Origin: CAYPCH01 sp964409165
Lineage (GTDB): Bacteria > Bacillota > Clostridia > Acetivibrionales > Acetivibrionaceae
DNA length: 64,000 bases
Reading direction: 5' to 3'
NCBI GenBank assembly: GCA_964409165.1
Contig: CAYPCH010000001.1
Span: forward strand, 1 to 64,000
The stretch's first letter is position 1. Each line of letters opens with the position of its first letter. The position numbers and the translations under genes are program-made. This document shows, one piece after another, positions 35,529-44,156 of the stretch. The notes under the pieces are model-generated. The model did no database searches. It saw nothing but the letters and a program-made list of their open reading frames with translations, and was not told the DNA's origin.

Positions 35529-36272
35529 TTACATTACCAATCCGCCGTCAATATGTATTACCTGTCCCGTAATATAATTTGAACTTTCCGATGCAAGAAA
35601 ACCTATAACATTAGCTACTTCTTCAGGCGTCCCAAACCTTTTGAGAGGAATGTTATTTAAATAGTTTTCTTTCACACTGTCAAGCAAAACATCAGTCATT
35701 TCAGTTATTATTATTCCCGGAGCAACCGCATTGCAAGTAATACCTCTTGATGCCATTTCCTTTGCTGTTGATTTTGTAAGACCTATCAAGCCTGCCTTTG
35801 AAGCTGAGTAGTTAGCCTGACCAGGATTACCCATGACTCCAGCAACAGACGATATGTTAATTATTTTACCACTTTTTTGCTTAAGCATTATCTTATATAC
35901 TGCTTTTGTACATAGGAAAGCACCTTTCAGGTTTATATCCAGTACATCATCCCAATCTTTTTCGCTCAATTGAAAAAGAAGTTTATCATTGGTTATTCCT
36001 GCATTATTAACAAGTATATCTACACTGCCAAAAGCTTCAATTGCAGTATTGACCATGGCAGTCACATCTTCCATATTCCTGACATCGCCCTTGGTAACTG
36101 CAACATTTATGCCGGCAAACTTAAATTCCTCTGCGATCTTTTCAATGATATTCGAGGCTGGAGTACTGTTTAAAACAATGTTTGACCCCATATTTCCCAG
36201 CTTCCATGCAATTGCCTTTCCTAATCCTCTTGCCGAGCCGGTTATAATTGCAGTTTTCCCCTTTAAATCCAT
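35529..36272 (-). CDS. fabG: 3-oxoacyl-[ACP] reductase
   Basis: A 247-residue NADPH-dependent short-chain dehydrogenase that reduces 3-oxoacyl-ACP. The Rossmann motif GSARGLGKAIA is at the start, NNAG near residue 88, and the catalytic Ser, Tyr and Lys are in SSVAGVMGNPGQANYSASKA. The C-terminus ends GQVIHIDGGLVM as in other FabG proteins. The ATG at 36270-36272 (MDLKGKTAIITG) has AAGGAGG 10 bases upstream; an ATG three codons earlier is only one base from it. It follows fabD by 48 bases and precedes acpP. Confidence 0.95.
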   Translation of the reverse strand: MDLKGKTAIITGSARGLGKAIAWKLGNMGSNIVLNSTPASNIIEKIAEEFKFAGINVAVTKGDVRNMEDVTAMVNTAIEAFGSVDILVNNAGITNDKLLFQLSEKDWDDVLDINLKGAFLCTKAVYKIMLKQKSGKIINISSVAGVMGNPGQANYSASKAGLIGLTKSTAKEMASRGITCNAVAPGIIITEMTDVLLDSVKENYLNNIPLKRFGTPEEVANVIGFLASESSNYITGQVIHIDGGLVM

Positions 36273-36320
36273 ACTATGCATTCCTCCTTCCCCTTCAAAC
36301 AGCTTTTATTTTAAATCATT

Positions 36321-37253
36321 TTACAATAGTTTACTTAATGTATTGTCCAATGATTCCATGTCCTCAACATTTAACGTCGTGACATCCTTACTGACTTTCT
36401 TTATAAAACCACACAAAGTTTTTCCAGGACCAATCTCAACAAACGTATCAACACCATCCTGAATCATTTTAATTATTGAATCTTCAAATAAAACCGAATT
36501 GCTTACCTGCCTTACAAGAAGATCTTTAACTTTTGTTTTATCTAAAATATATTCTGCAGTTACATTTGTTACTACTGGAATATTCATATCGTTAAAACTG
36601 ATTTTATCCAGTTCTACAGCAAGTTTATCACTGGCGGGTTTCAACATACTACAGTGAAAAGGCGCACTGACAGGAAGCAAAATAGCTCGCTTGGCTCCCT
36701 TTTCCTTTGCAATTTCCACAGCTTTTTCAACAGCCTTTATTTCACCTGCAATAACAACCTGACCCGGACAGTTAAAATTAGCTGGCTCAACTATGCCTTC
36801 AATTGATGCTTCTGTACAACATTCCCTAACAACTTCACCCTCAAGACCCAGTATTGCAGCCATTGTTCCAACTCCAACAGGTACGGCTTCCTGCATAAAT
36901 CTGCCTCTTTTTTTGACTAATGCTACAGCATCGGTCAAACTCATTGTACCGGAAAGTACATGCGCCGAATATTCACCAAGGCTTAATCCTGCAACAACAT
37001 CCGGCTTTAAGCCCTTTTCAAGAAGTGGCTGAAGACACGCTATACTTGTTGTCAGAATAGCCGGTTGTGTATTTTCAGTAATTTTAAGCGTTTCATCATC
37101 ACTATCAAAAACCATTTTTCGTACATTAAAACCTAATGATTCAGAGGCATGGTCAAATATTAGACCGGCAGATTTGTATCCTTCTGCAATCTGTCTACCC
37201 ATACCGATATACTGAGCACCTTGACCTGAAAAAACAAATGCGAGTTTAGACAT
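36321..37253 (-). CDS. fabD: Malonyl-CoA:ACP transacylase
   Basis: A 310-residue enzyme that loads malonate onto ACP. The start FVFSGQGAQYIGMG and the nucleophile motif GLSLGEYSAHV are clear. The motif has Leu where E. coli has His (GHSLG). The second catalytic His is in LPVSAPFHCSMLKP. A conserved Arg is in VKKRGRFMQEAVP. The length is typical. The gene lies 66 bases after fabH, in the order plsX-fabH-fabD-fabG-acpP-fabF. Confidence 0.95.
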   Translation of the reverse strand: MSKLAFVFSGQGAQYIGMGRQIAEGYKSAGLIFDHASESLGFNVRKMVFDSDDETLKITENTQPAILTTSIACLQPLLEKGLKPDVVAGLSLGEYSAHVLSGTMSLTDAVALVKKRGRFMQEAVPVGVGTMAAILGLEGEVVRECCTEASIEGIVEPANFNCPGQVVIAGEIKAVEKAVEIAKEKGAKRAILLPVSAPFHCSMLKPASDKLAVELDKISFNDMNIPVVTNVTAEYILDKTKVKDLLVRQVSNSVLFEDSIIKMIQDGVDTFVEIGPGKTLCGFIKKVSKDVTTLNVEDMESLDNTLSKLL

Positions 37254-37319
37254 TTTTTACCTCCATATGCAACTTCGTGCTTGCTTCAAATCAAACTTAA
37301 GTTTCGAATTTTAAAAAAA

Positions 37320-38321
37320 CTATTTACTCCATTTTATTATGGCAGAACCCCATGTAAGTCCTCCGCCGAAACCAACCAGAATAAGATTGTCTCCCTTTGA
37401 AATCATATTTTCATTGTATGCTTCACATAAGCCTAAAGGAATTGATGCAGAGGATATATTCCCGTATTTGTGAAGGTTGGAAAAAACCTTATCTTTTGAT
37501 ACTCCAAGGCGCTTTGCTGCACCGTCGAGAATTCTTATATTAGCCTGATGAGGAACAATAAGCTTAATATCTTCCATTGTCATACCCGCATCGTCCATAA
37601 CCTTTCTCGCACCATGCTCCATTATCCTTACTGCAAACTTGAATACCTCTCCTCCATCCATCCAAAGAACCCTCTTATTCTGTCCATGTCTTAATTCATT
37701 ATCTTGAGGACTTATGAAGCAACACGGAGCGGTAAGATATTTACCAAGGTTTCCGTCAGCACCGGTATAAGTCGTAATAACACCGTAACCCGATTCGACA
37801 GGTCCAAATACTGCTGCCCCAGCTCCATCTCCGAATAGAACACAAGTGTTTCTATCCTCCCAGTCTGTTATCTTCGACAGACCTTCACAGCCAATAACCA
37901 AAACATATTTATAAAAACCCGTTTGTATAAAGCTGTTTGCAACACTCATCCCGTAAATAAACCCGGAACATGCAGCATTCAAATCAAATGCTGCAGCCTT
38001 CATAGCACCTAGTTTGCTCTGAATAATACATGACATTGAAGGAGTCAAATAATCTGGAGTATCGGTAGCTACTATTATCAAGTCCAGATCTTCAGCTGTT
38101 ATACCTGCATCATCCAATGCCTTTTTTGCAGCATCCACACCCAATTCATATGTCGGCGTATCCTTATCATGTACTCTCCTCTCGGATATTCCGGTTCTCT
38201 TGACAATCCATTCGTCTGATGTATCAACCATTTTTTCAAGATCTAAATTAGTCAAAACTTTATCGGGAAGGCTACTGCCCATTCCTATAATTCCACAGCT
38301 ATAGTTCTTGCTCAATATCAT
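37320..38321 (-). CDS. fabH: 3-oxoacyl-[ACP] synthase III
   Basis: A 333-residue enzyme that starts fatty-acid chains by joining acetyl- or branched acyl-CoA with malonyl-ACP. The catalytic Cys is in DLNAACSGFIYG, His in VPHQANIRILDG, and Asn in YGNISSASIPLG. The ATG at 38319-38321 has GGAGG 3 bases upstream; a TTG two codons later is 9 bases away and also possible. The reading frame overlaps the plsX end by about 23 bases, so translation is coupled. No fabK or fabI gene is found in this cluster. Confidence 0.95.
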   Translation of the reverse strand: MILSKNYSCGIIGMGSSLPDKVLTNLDLEKMVDTSDEWIVKRTGISERRVHDKDTPTYELGVDAAKKALDDAGITAEDLDLIIVATDTPDYLTPSMSCIIQSKLGAMKAAAFDLNAACSGFIYGMSVANSFIQTGFYKYVLVIGCEGLSKITDWEDRNTCVLFGDGAGAAVFGPVESGYGVITTYTGADGNLGKYLTAPCCFISPQDNELRHGQNKRVLWMDGGEVFKFAVRIMEHGARKVMDDAGMTMEDIKLIVPHQANIRILDGAAKRLGVSKDKVFSNLHKYGNISSASIPLGLCEAYNENMISKGDNLILVGFGGGLTWGSAIIKWSK

Positions 38322-39318
38322 CAACCTCCATATTAACAAATTCTTCCTTAATGCTTTTTAAAACCTGCGTTCCTGCAAATTTACTCGCTTTGATCACAAC
38401 GTTCTTAACAGTTCTAGAGTTGGAATTCCCATGACTCTTGATTACAAATCCATTTACACCCAATATAGGTGCACCTCCATGTTCATCGGGATCCAAAGAC
38501 TTTTTATATTCCATAAAATCCTTCTTCAAAAGAAGAGCAGCAAACCTACTTTTTAAATTCTTATAAAACACATTCCTTAACGAGCCGAAGAAAAAAGATG
38601 CGGTACCTTCCAAAAATTTTAGTATTATATTACCAGAAAAGCCGTCACAAACTACAATATCAACCTTTCCTCTAGGTAAATCACTACCTTCTATATTACC
38701 TGAAAAATTTATACCTGAGGAAGACAACAACGTATATGCCTGCTTCAACAATTCATTTCCCTTTCCAACTTCTGCTCCTATATTTAAAAGTCCTACCCTG
38801 GGTTCCTCTATATTAAACATCTGTTTCATGAAAATTGAACCCATTATCCCAAACTGTTGATAATTAACTGGTTTGCATACGGTATTAAGCCCAGCATCTA
38901 TTATAATAGCCTTTCCTTCTTTTGTAGGCACCAATGCTGCAAGAGCCGGCCTGTCAACACCTTTTATCCTACCCAGTATAAAAAGTGCTCCGGCCATTAA
39001 TGCCCCACTGTTTCCACATGAGACAAATATATCCCCTTTTCCTTCCTTCAGAAGCTTAAACCCTACTACCATGGAAGAGTCTTTTTTCGTTTTTATTGCC
39101 CTTGTCGGTGTATCTTCAGCAGTAATAATTTCTGTTGTGTGATAAATTCCGATACGTGACTTGTTATATATTTTTTCATTAAGCATTTCCTGTATTCTAT
39201 TTGTATCTCCGATAAGCATTATATCAAATCCGTCGGCTTCGTTAACTGCATCCACACACCCATTAATTATTGCCTCAGGGGCATTATCTCCCCCCATCGC
39301 ATCTACCAGTATTATCAA
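38299..39318 (-). CDS. plsX: Phosphate acyltransferase PlsX
   Basis: A 339-residue peripheral membrane enzyme that makes acyl-phosphate from acyl-ACP for phospholipid synthesis. It has DAMGGDNAPEAII at the start, SCGNSGALMAGALF near residue 100, and CDGFSGNIILKFLEG and GGAPILGVNGFVIKSHGN toward the end, all typical of PlsX. The start is TTG with GGGAG about 10 bases upstream; the frame is closed just before it. It overlaps fabH and lies 62 bases downstream of fapR. The fapR-plsX-fab order is the FapR regulon arrangement known from Bacillus. Confidence 0.95.
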   Translation of the reverse strand: MIILVDAMGGDNAPEAIINGCVDAVNEADGFDIMLIGDTNRIQEMLNEKIYNKSRIGIYHTTEIITAEDTPTRAIKTKKDSSMVVGFKLLKEGKGDIFVSCGNSGALMAGALFILGRIKGVDRPALAALVPTKEGKAIIIDAGLNTVCKPVNYQQFGIMGSIFMKQMFNIEEPRVGLLNIGAEVGKGNELLKQAYTLLSSSGINFSGNIEGSDLPRGKVDIVVCDGFSGNIILKFLEGTASFFFGSLRNVFYKNLKSRFAALLLKKDFMEYKKSLDPDEHGGAPILGVNGFVIKSHGNSNSRTVKNVVIKASKFAGTQVLKSIKEEFVNMEVDDIEQEL

Positions 39319-39380
39319 ACCTCATTCACTCCCAGAACAAATTTGTTGTAAATCTATACTTAAATAAGTTACAACGTTTT

Positions 39381-39947
39381 TTATATTTTTTCAAGGGATA
39401 CCAGTATAAATTTCCCTCTGAATACTTCAATCTGCTTTACCAAAATTCTTACCCAAACAATATACTTATTGTCTATTGCTTTTTTAACCTCCGCCTTTGC
39501 TAAAAGCTTACTTCCTGCATATACAGGCGTTTTGTACTTTATATTAGCTACACCAACCAACGCCACATGAGCATCTATAACTGCAATTGCCAGAGACTCC
39601 GCAAGAGAATATATATAATGTCCCTGTACAATTTTTGTTTTCTCAAACGTCATAGTCTCGCTCGTTTCAAGTAAAGATATGCCTCCAGTACCTAAAGAAA
39701 TCTCAACAAGTTCTCCTACTATCTCTTTGCTTTTTAACGACTTAACCTTACTGTAGTTTTTCTCTGCTACATTCTTAATCCTCTCTCTAAGCTCAGGTAT
39801 ACCCAATTCGAGCCTATCCAATCTAATGGTAGGAACACTCACACTAAACATTTCTGAAAGCTCCTCATCTGTAAGAAAAGGATCAAGGTTCAGTTTTTCT
39901 AAAAGTATAGCCTGCCTTTCCTTTTTCATGCATGATGACCTGCTCAT
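39381..39947 (-). CDS. fapR: Transcription repressor FapR of fatty-acid and phospholipid genes
   Basis: A 188-residue repressor. The N-terminal DeoR-like helix-turn-helix (LTDEELSEMFSVSVPTIRLD) is joined by a linker helix to a hotdog domain (about 75-185), with GHYIYSLAESLAIAVIDAHV near its centre. In Bacillus, FapR leaves its operators when malonyl-CoA binds the hotdog domain. GAGGTG lies 5 bases before the ATG. It is the first gene of the plsX-fab cluster, and a FapR-type operator lies about 90 bases upstream, which indicates self-control of the whole operon. Confidence 0.95.
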   Translation of the reverse strand: MSRSSCMKKERQAILLEKLNLDPFLTDEELSEMFSVSVPTIRLDRLELGIPELRERIKNVAEKNYSKVKSLKSKEIVGELVEISLGTGGISLLETSETMTFEKTKIVQGHYIYSLAESLAIAVIDAHVALVGVANIKYKTPVYAGSKLLAKAEVKKAIDNKYIVWVRILVKQIEVFRGKFILVSLEKI

Positions 39948-40036
39948 GTGTTCACCTCTTTACGTTTTTCCTTTTTCGATTAATTATAACGCTTTAAATT
40001 CATTATAATATATATCATATGATAAAAAATACACAA

Positions 40037-40053
40037 TTATTACCTGGTACTAA
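40037..40053. promoter_or_regulatory. Probable FapR operator upstream of fapR
   Basis: TTATTACCTGGTACTAA is a near-perfect inverted repeat: TTATTACC against TTAGTACC read from the other strand, 7 of 8 matched. This resembles the TTAGTACC half-sites that FapR recognises in Bacillus subtilis. It lies 90 bases before the fapR start. Confidence 0.65.
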
Positions 40054-40191
40054 TTGTTGATGATAAAAGTATAATATATTTTTAAATTACATGCAACAAT
40101 TTCCTAACAAAAATAAAAAAAAATAAATCTCAATATAATATCACAAATCATAAAAATCAAATCTTTTATTGTAAAATCATTTTCTTAATAT

Positions 40192-40230
40192 AAAGATTTT
40201 TGCCGGATTTCCTTTCAGGAAATGGCCCTA
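40192..40230 (-). repeat. Family A element, copy 4 (first hairpin only)
   Basis: On the minus strand GGCCATTTCCTGAAAGGAAA, then TCCGGCAAAAA; the second hairpin is missing. It abuts a B element, so on the minus strand B runs straight into half of A. Confidence 0.65.
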
Positions 40231-40231
40231 A

Positions 40232-40302
40232 ATAATAAAATTGTGTACCCCCATCGAGGGTACACAATTTTGCCTCTTTCATTTCACTCGAAGAGACCTA
40301 AT
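40232..40302 (-). repeat. Family B two-hairpin element, copy 4
   Basis: On the minus strand: TAGGTCTCTTCGAGTGAAAT, GAAAGAGGCAAAATT, then GTGTACCC-TCGAT-GGGGGTACAC. It lies 69 bases beyond the pgsA stop codon. The second stem differs from copy 1 by paired changes (GTGTACC/GGTACAC in place of GAGTACC/GGTACTC). Confidence 0.75.
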
Positions 40303-40370
40303 AAAGGATATTATGTATCACGATATGGAAACAACAATAAAGTAGTAGCGTGACTTTTATAGGACAATTT

Positions 40371-40976
40371 TTACTTGTTGTAGTCAATAATGTCCCTATT
40401 CTTCGAAATATAGTCATAACCCGAGTATATTGTCGCAACAACAGCAATAAACATAACAACACCGCTTAACTGGAAATCTAAAATTCTGACCTTTATAAGC
40501 GTAGTAATTATTGCCGCCATCTGTGTTACAGTCTTAATTTTTCCCCACTTGCTTGCAGCAATTACTATACCATCACTTGCCGCCACAAGCCTTAATCCGG
40601 TAACAATAAACTCCCTTCCAATTATCACCATAGCAACCCAGGATGTTAATTCCCCTCTCTCAACAAGAGCAATGAGTGCAGCGGTTACCAGTAGTTTATC
40701 CGCGATGGGATCTAAAAACTTGCCAAACCTGGTTATCTGTTTTCTTTTTCTTGCTACATATCCGTCCAAGCCATCTGTGCCTGCTGCGATAATAAAAACC
40801 AGTGCTGCAATATAATTTCCCCAATTCATAATGAATTCATTTATTTTGTATAACTGCGGATGAATAAAACTAAAAATGTTGCTGTTTAAAACCCAAGTCG
40901 GTATTGGAATAATAATCAGCATAAATACAGGTACCAGAAATATTCTTGATAAAGTCAGTTTATTGGGAAGATTCAT
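40371..40976 (-). CDS. pgsA: CDP-diacylglycerol-glycerol-3-phosphate phosphatidyltransferase
   Basis: A 201-residue integral membrane enzyme making phosphatidylglycerophosphate, the first step to phosphatidylglycerol and cardiolipin. The CDP-alcohol transferase signature DGLDGYVARKRKQITRFG, followed by KFLDPIADK, contains all the metal-binding Asp residues. About five membrane segments are visible. GGAGAGG precedes the ATG. It overlaps the rimO end by 17 bases, an arrangement common in Firmicutes, so both are co-transcribed. A family B element follows the stop codon. Confidence 0.93.
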   Translation of the reverse strand: MNLPNKLTLSRIFLVPVFMLIIIPIPTWVLNSNIFSFIHPQLYKINEFIMNWGNYIAALVFIIAAGTDGLDGYVARKRKQITRFGKFLDPIADKLLVTAALIALVERGELTSWVAMVIIGREFIVTGLRLVAASDGIVIAASKWGKIKTVTQMAAIITTLIKVRILDFQLSGVVMFIAVVATIYSGYDYISKNRDIIDYNK

Positions 40977-42360
40977 TTATTACCTCTCCTATTAAATCAT
41001 AATCATCAGTATTTAATATCTTTACATTTACAAAATCACCTTCTGAAAGCGGCTCTAAACTTGTAAAATATATTATGCCATCTATTTCCGGTGCTTCTGC
41101 ATAAGTCCTTCCGCAGTAAAATATACCGTCGTCTGAGACCCCTTCAACTAAAGTTCTGTATAATTTATTAAGCCTCATTTGATTCTTTCTTAATGCTATT
41201 TCCTTTTGATGCAACATTATGTCATTATATCTCAATTGCTTAATACTTTTTTTAATCTGATGCTTCATCTTATAGGCTGGAGTTCCTTCTTCCTTCGAAT
41301 AAGTAAATACACCAAGCATTTCAAATTCAAACCTTTCAACAAATTCCCGCAAAAGCTTAAAATCTTCTTCATCTTCCCCGGGAAATCCTACTATCAGCGA
41401 AGTTCGTATTACAATTTCAGGTATTTTATGACGCAACTTCAAAAGTAAACCTTCAATCTGTTCTTTTGTTCCTCTTCTGCCCATCAATTTCAATATTCTG
41501 TCACTTATATGCTGAACAGGAATATCAAGATACTTTACTACTTTGGGATTGTTTGCTATTTCTTCTATAAGGCTATCATCTATTTCTTCCGGATAACAGT
41601 ACAAAAGCCTTATCCATTCTATACCTTCAATCCGGCTGATTTCCCTTATCAAATCAACCAGCTTTCTTTCGCTGTAAATATCCTTGCCGTAACTGGTAAC
41701 ATCCTGTGCAACCAGAATTACTTCTTTTACTTTTCTTTCTGCAAGATACCGGGCTTCCTTCACAATATCCTCTACTTTCCTGCTTGTGTAGGATCCACGG
41801 AGTTTGGGTATAATACAGTATGTACAGCAGTTATTGCAACCTTCCGCAATTTTTAAATAGGCATAACCGTTTTTTGTTGATAAAATTCTATCGTTGTTCA
41901 AATATTCAACACGGTTACTTTTATCTAAAAGCGATCCAGCATTTGAATATTCAGTCACAAAAGACCGTAGTGACTTTGTTTCGCTTCCTTTTTGCAGTGA
42001 TTCATCACTTGAAATACTCCGAATCAATCGGGCTATCTCCCCGTATCCCTCAGTACCAACAACCGCATCAACTTCAGGAATTTCCTTCAAAATGTCCTCG
42101 CTGTATCTTTGTGCAAGGCAACCAGTTACTATAAGAAGCTCACAAGCACCTTTTTTGTAATCAGCCATTTCAAGAACAGCATCAATAGACTCCTGCTTTG
42201 CAGACTCAATAAAGCCACAGGTATTTACAATTATAATTTCCGCTTCCTCTTTATCAGACGTTATTTCATATTTTTCTTTTTTTAATATACCTAGCATTAT
42301 TTCACTGTCAACAAGATTTTTAGGACATCCTAATGAAACAATTCCTATTTTTTTTTTCAA
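40960..42360 (-). CDS. rimO: Ribosomal protein S12 methylthiotransferase RimO
   Basis: A 466-residue radical SAM enzyme with two iron-sulfur clusters that methylthiolates an Asp of ribosomal protein S12. The N-terminal UPF0004 domain has SLGCPKNLVDSEIMLG, the motif that separates RimO from MiaB. The radical SAM motif is CNNCCTYC in EGCNNCCTYCIIPKLRGSY. A C-terminal TRAM domain occupies about the last 65 residues. The TTG at 42358-42360 has GAGGTG about 7 bases upstream and gives MKKKIGIVSLGCPKN; a GTG three codons earlier sits on that site. It is followed by pgsA with overlap. Confidence 0.94.
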   Translation of the reverse strand: MKKKIGIVSLGCPKNLVDSEIMLGILKKEKYEITSDKEEAEIIIVNTCGFIESAKQESIDAVLEMADYKKGACELLIVTGCLAQRYSEDILKEIPEVDAVVGTEGYGEIARLIRSISSDESLQKGSETKSLRSFVTEYSNAGSLLDKSNRVEYLNNDRILSTKNGYAYLKIAEGCNNCCTYCIIPKLRGSYTSRKVEDIVKEARYLAERKVKEVILVAQDVTSYGKDIYSERKLVDLIREISRIEGIEWIRLLYCYPEEIDDSLIEEIANNPKVVKYLDIPVQHISDRILKLMGRRGTKEQIEGLLLKLRHKIPEIVIRTSLIVGFPGEDEEDFKLLREFVERFEFEMLGVFTYSKEEGTPAYKMKHQIKKSIKQLRYNDIMLHQKEIALRKNQMRLNKLYRTLVEGVSDDGIFYCGRTYAEAPEIDGIIYFTSLEPLSEGDFVNVKILNTDDYDLIGEVINESSQ

Positions 42361-42453
42361 AATACACACCTCTATCTAACAACAAGTCTCAACTATACAT
42401 TATTATCTGTCGCTGATAAAATGTCAATCATATATTTGCGTATTTCTTTATTA

Positions 42454-42705
42454 CTATTTTTTTATAAGTTCTTCAGGAATAAGTTTCTCAGCCTTTCCTA
42501 TAAGGTCTTCAATTTCTGATTTAAGGCTTTCAATTTCACTATCAAGGTTTTCCGGCTTTACCCCCATGTCATCAAGCTCTTTTAATATGTCGTTTTTTTG
42601 CTTGTTTAATTCCTCCAAACGGGTTTCTGCCCTAATCTTCAAATTCTTTGCTTTGTCAAGATTCTCTTTTATCTGTCCTAGCTTTTTTTCATAGTCCTGA
42701 GCCAT
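42454..42705 (-). CDS. Small coiled-coil protein linked to the SbcC-like ATPase
   Basis: An 83-residue protein, nearly all predicted coiled coil: KLGQIKENLDKAKNLKIRAE, ETRLEELNKQKNDILKELD, then DSEIESLKSEIEDLIGKAEK. I do not recognise a named family. The ATG at 42703-42705 overlaps the stop codon of the ATPase gene (TGATG), with GGAGG 7 bases upstream, so it is translated together with it. Tight coupling and the coiled-coil nature suggest that it binds the ATPase arms or supplies part of the missing half. That is inference. Confidence 0.75.
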   Translation of the reverse strand: MAQDYEKKLGQIKENLDKAKNLKIRAETRLEELNKQKNDILKELDDMGVKPENLDSEIESLKSEIEDLIGKAEKLIPEELIKK

Positions 42706-44156
42706 CAATGCACCTCCTCATAATGCTTTATAATATTATCAAGCTTTTCATCACCTATAACACTCTCACATAAGGGGCATCTTCCCTTTTGTTTTAAAAG
42801 AACCGTATATTCCTTAAGAAAGTTTTTCATTTCCTTTTTATTATTCTCAATAAACTTATTTCCTTCACGGATATTATTCTCACATAACCTTATATTTTCT
42901 CTTACAGATTCAAGCCTTATCACAGATTTAATTGACTGCTCAATGGCTTCAATTATCCTGCCGGTTTCCATTGCATTATCAGCTTGTGTCAATATCGCAT
43001 TGATTCTGTCAATTTCTTTATTAAATAAGTTTAGTTTCTCTTTTGCAACTGTAAGTCTGATAAGCTTTGAATTATCAGTGCCAATTTGATCTGATATTTT
43101 GTCGATGCCTTCAATTATTTCTGAGCCATCCAAAATTTTTGTTGATCTGTCAAGCTCATCAATAATACCATTAAGCCTTGTGCCCAATTTTTTTAACCTT
43201 TGATAACCCGCAAGTTTTCTGCTTGCTTCTTCAATAATCTCTATACCTTCATTAACCATGTAAGTTTCTTTCAATACTTTTTCCATATCACTTACTGCAG
43301 AATATATGTTTTTAAGCCTTTTTAGCATGCTTTCCAAAAAAATAAGCCTATTTTGCAAAAGCTCACCACTTTTTATATAAGCATAACACTCATCTAACAT
43401 TGACAGCTTTAAAAGATTACTTTCAAGATTTTCACTCTCATTTTTAACAGTATGAAAAATGTCTTCTAGCGTTTCTAATTTTTCCAGCCTTTTGATGTTG
43501 TTTTCCAGCCTATTTATTACATTCTCTGATTCTGCAAGCTTTTTCTCAAGTGTTTCAAGTTCTTTGTACTCTTCAAGCTTTTCTTTTATTTCCTTCAGTT
43601 CATCATTTATTCGGTCATGAGTCTGATTTTCACGCCTCAGATCTGCTGAGCTGTCCCTTATGGATTTATCAATTATATGAAGTCCTGTAAGGCGTCCGAT
43701 GGCCTTTGCCCTTAAAGCTCCTGATTCAGAAAGAAGAAAGGAACCTTCTAACTGCTCTCCTATATTAAGACTGGATTTGATATCGGTATCCAAAACCACC
43801 TTTGGTATACCATGCGCCTTTATAACCTCTAAAGGTACTTCATTGCCGAAACCTTCAAATATGCTTTCTTCACCATCGGGATTTGTGAGAACATACCGGT
43901 TTTTGCTTGGCGTACGCTCCCTCAAAATAGCAAAACCATTGCTGAGTTCAAGTCTAACCCTTGCCGCATTAGTTCCCTGTCTTATAAATTCGTTTCCTCT
44001 CGGCTCATTGTATAATACCCATTTTATAGCCCTCAAAATTGCAGACTTACCTTGGTCTGAAGGTCCTATAATAACATTAAGTCCGTCATTAAATACAAGC
44101 TCGGTATTCTCATGTGATTGAAAATTTTCTATCCTGACCTTGTCTATTGTAATCAT
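42705..44156 (-). CDS. Half-length Rad50/SbcC-like ATPase ending at a zinc-hook CPLC
   Basis: A 483-residue protein. The N-terminal lobe is that of SbcC/Rad50: IENFQSHENTELVF, then Walker A GPSDQGKSAILRAIKWVLY. A long coiled coil (about 185-445) follows. It ends CPLCESVIGDEKLDNIIKHY, a CxxC zinc-hook-like motif only 24 residues from the C-terminus. A full SbcC has a returning coiled coil and a second lobe with the signature and Walker B; none is present here or in the next gene, so this is a natural half or relies on another subunit. AGGAGG precedes the ATG, and it overlaps the nuclease gene by 4 bases. The function is probably DNA-end handling. Confidence 0.8.
   Translation of the reverse strand: MITIDKVRIENFQSHENTELVFNDGLNVIIGPSDQGKSAILRAIKWVLYNEPRGNEFIRQGTNAARVRLELSNGFAILRERTPSKNRYVLTNPDGEESIFEGFGNEVPLEVIKAHGIPKVVLDTDIKSSLNIGEQLEGSFLLSESGALRAKAIGRLTGLHIIDKSIRDSSADLRRENQTHDRINDELKEIKEKLEEYKELETLEKKLAESENVINRLENNIKRLEKLETLEDIFHTVKNESENLESNLLKLSMLDECYAYIKSGELLQNRLIFLESMLKRLKNIYSAVSDMEKVLKETYMVNEGIEIIEEASRKLAGYQRLKKLGTRLNGIIDELDRSTKILDGSEIIEGIDKISDQIGTDNSKLIRLTVAKEKLNLFNKEIDRINAILTQADNAMETGRIIEAIEQSIKSVIRLESVRENIRLCENNIREGNKFIENNKKEMKNFLKEYTVLLKQKGRCPLCESVIGDEKLDNIIKHYEEVH

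Noticed and set aside
36963..36989. Inactive FabD because the motif reads GLSLGEYSA, not GHSLG
   Set aside because: The nucleophile Ser and the rest of the motif are intact; Leu for His is a conservative variant that does not remove a catalytic residue.
36793..37032. Plus-strand frames inside fabD and other long genes
   Set aside because: They are mirror frames of conserved coding sequence on the other strand.
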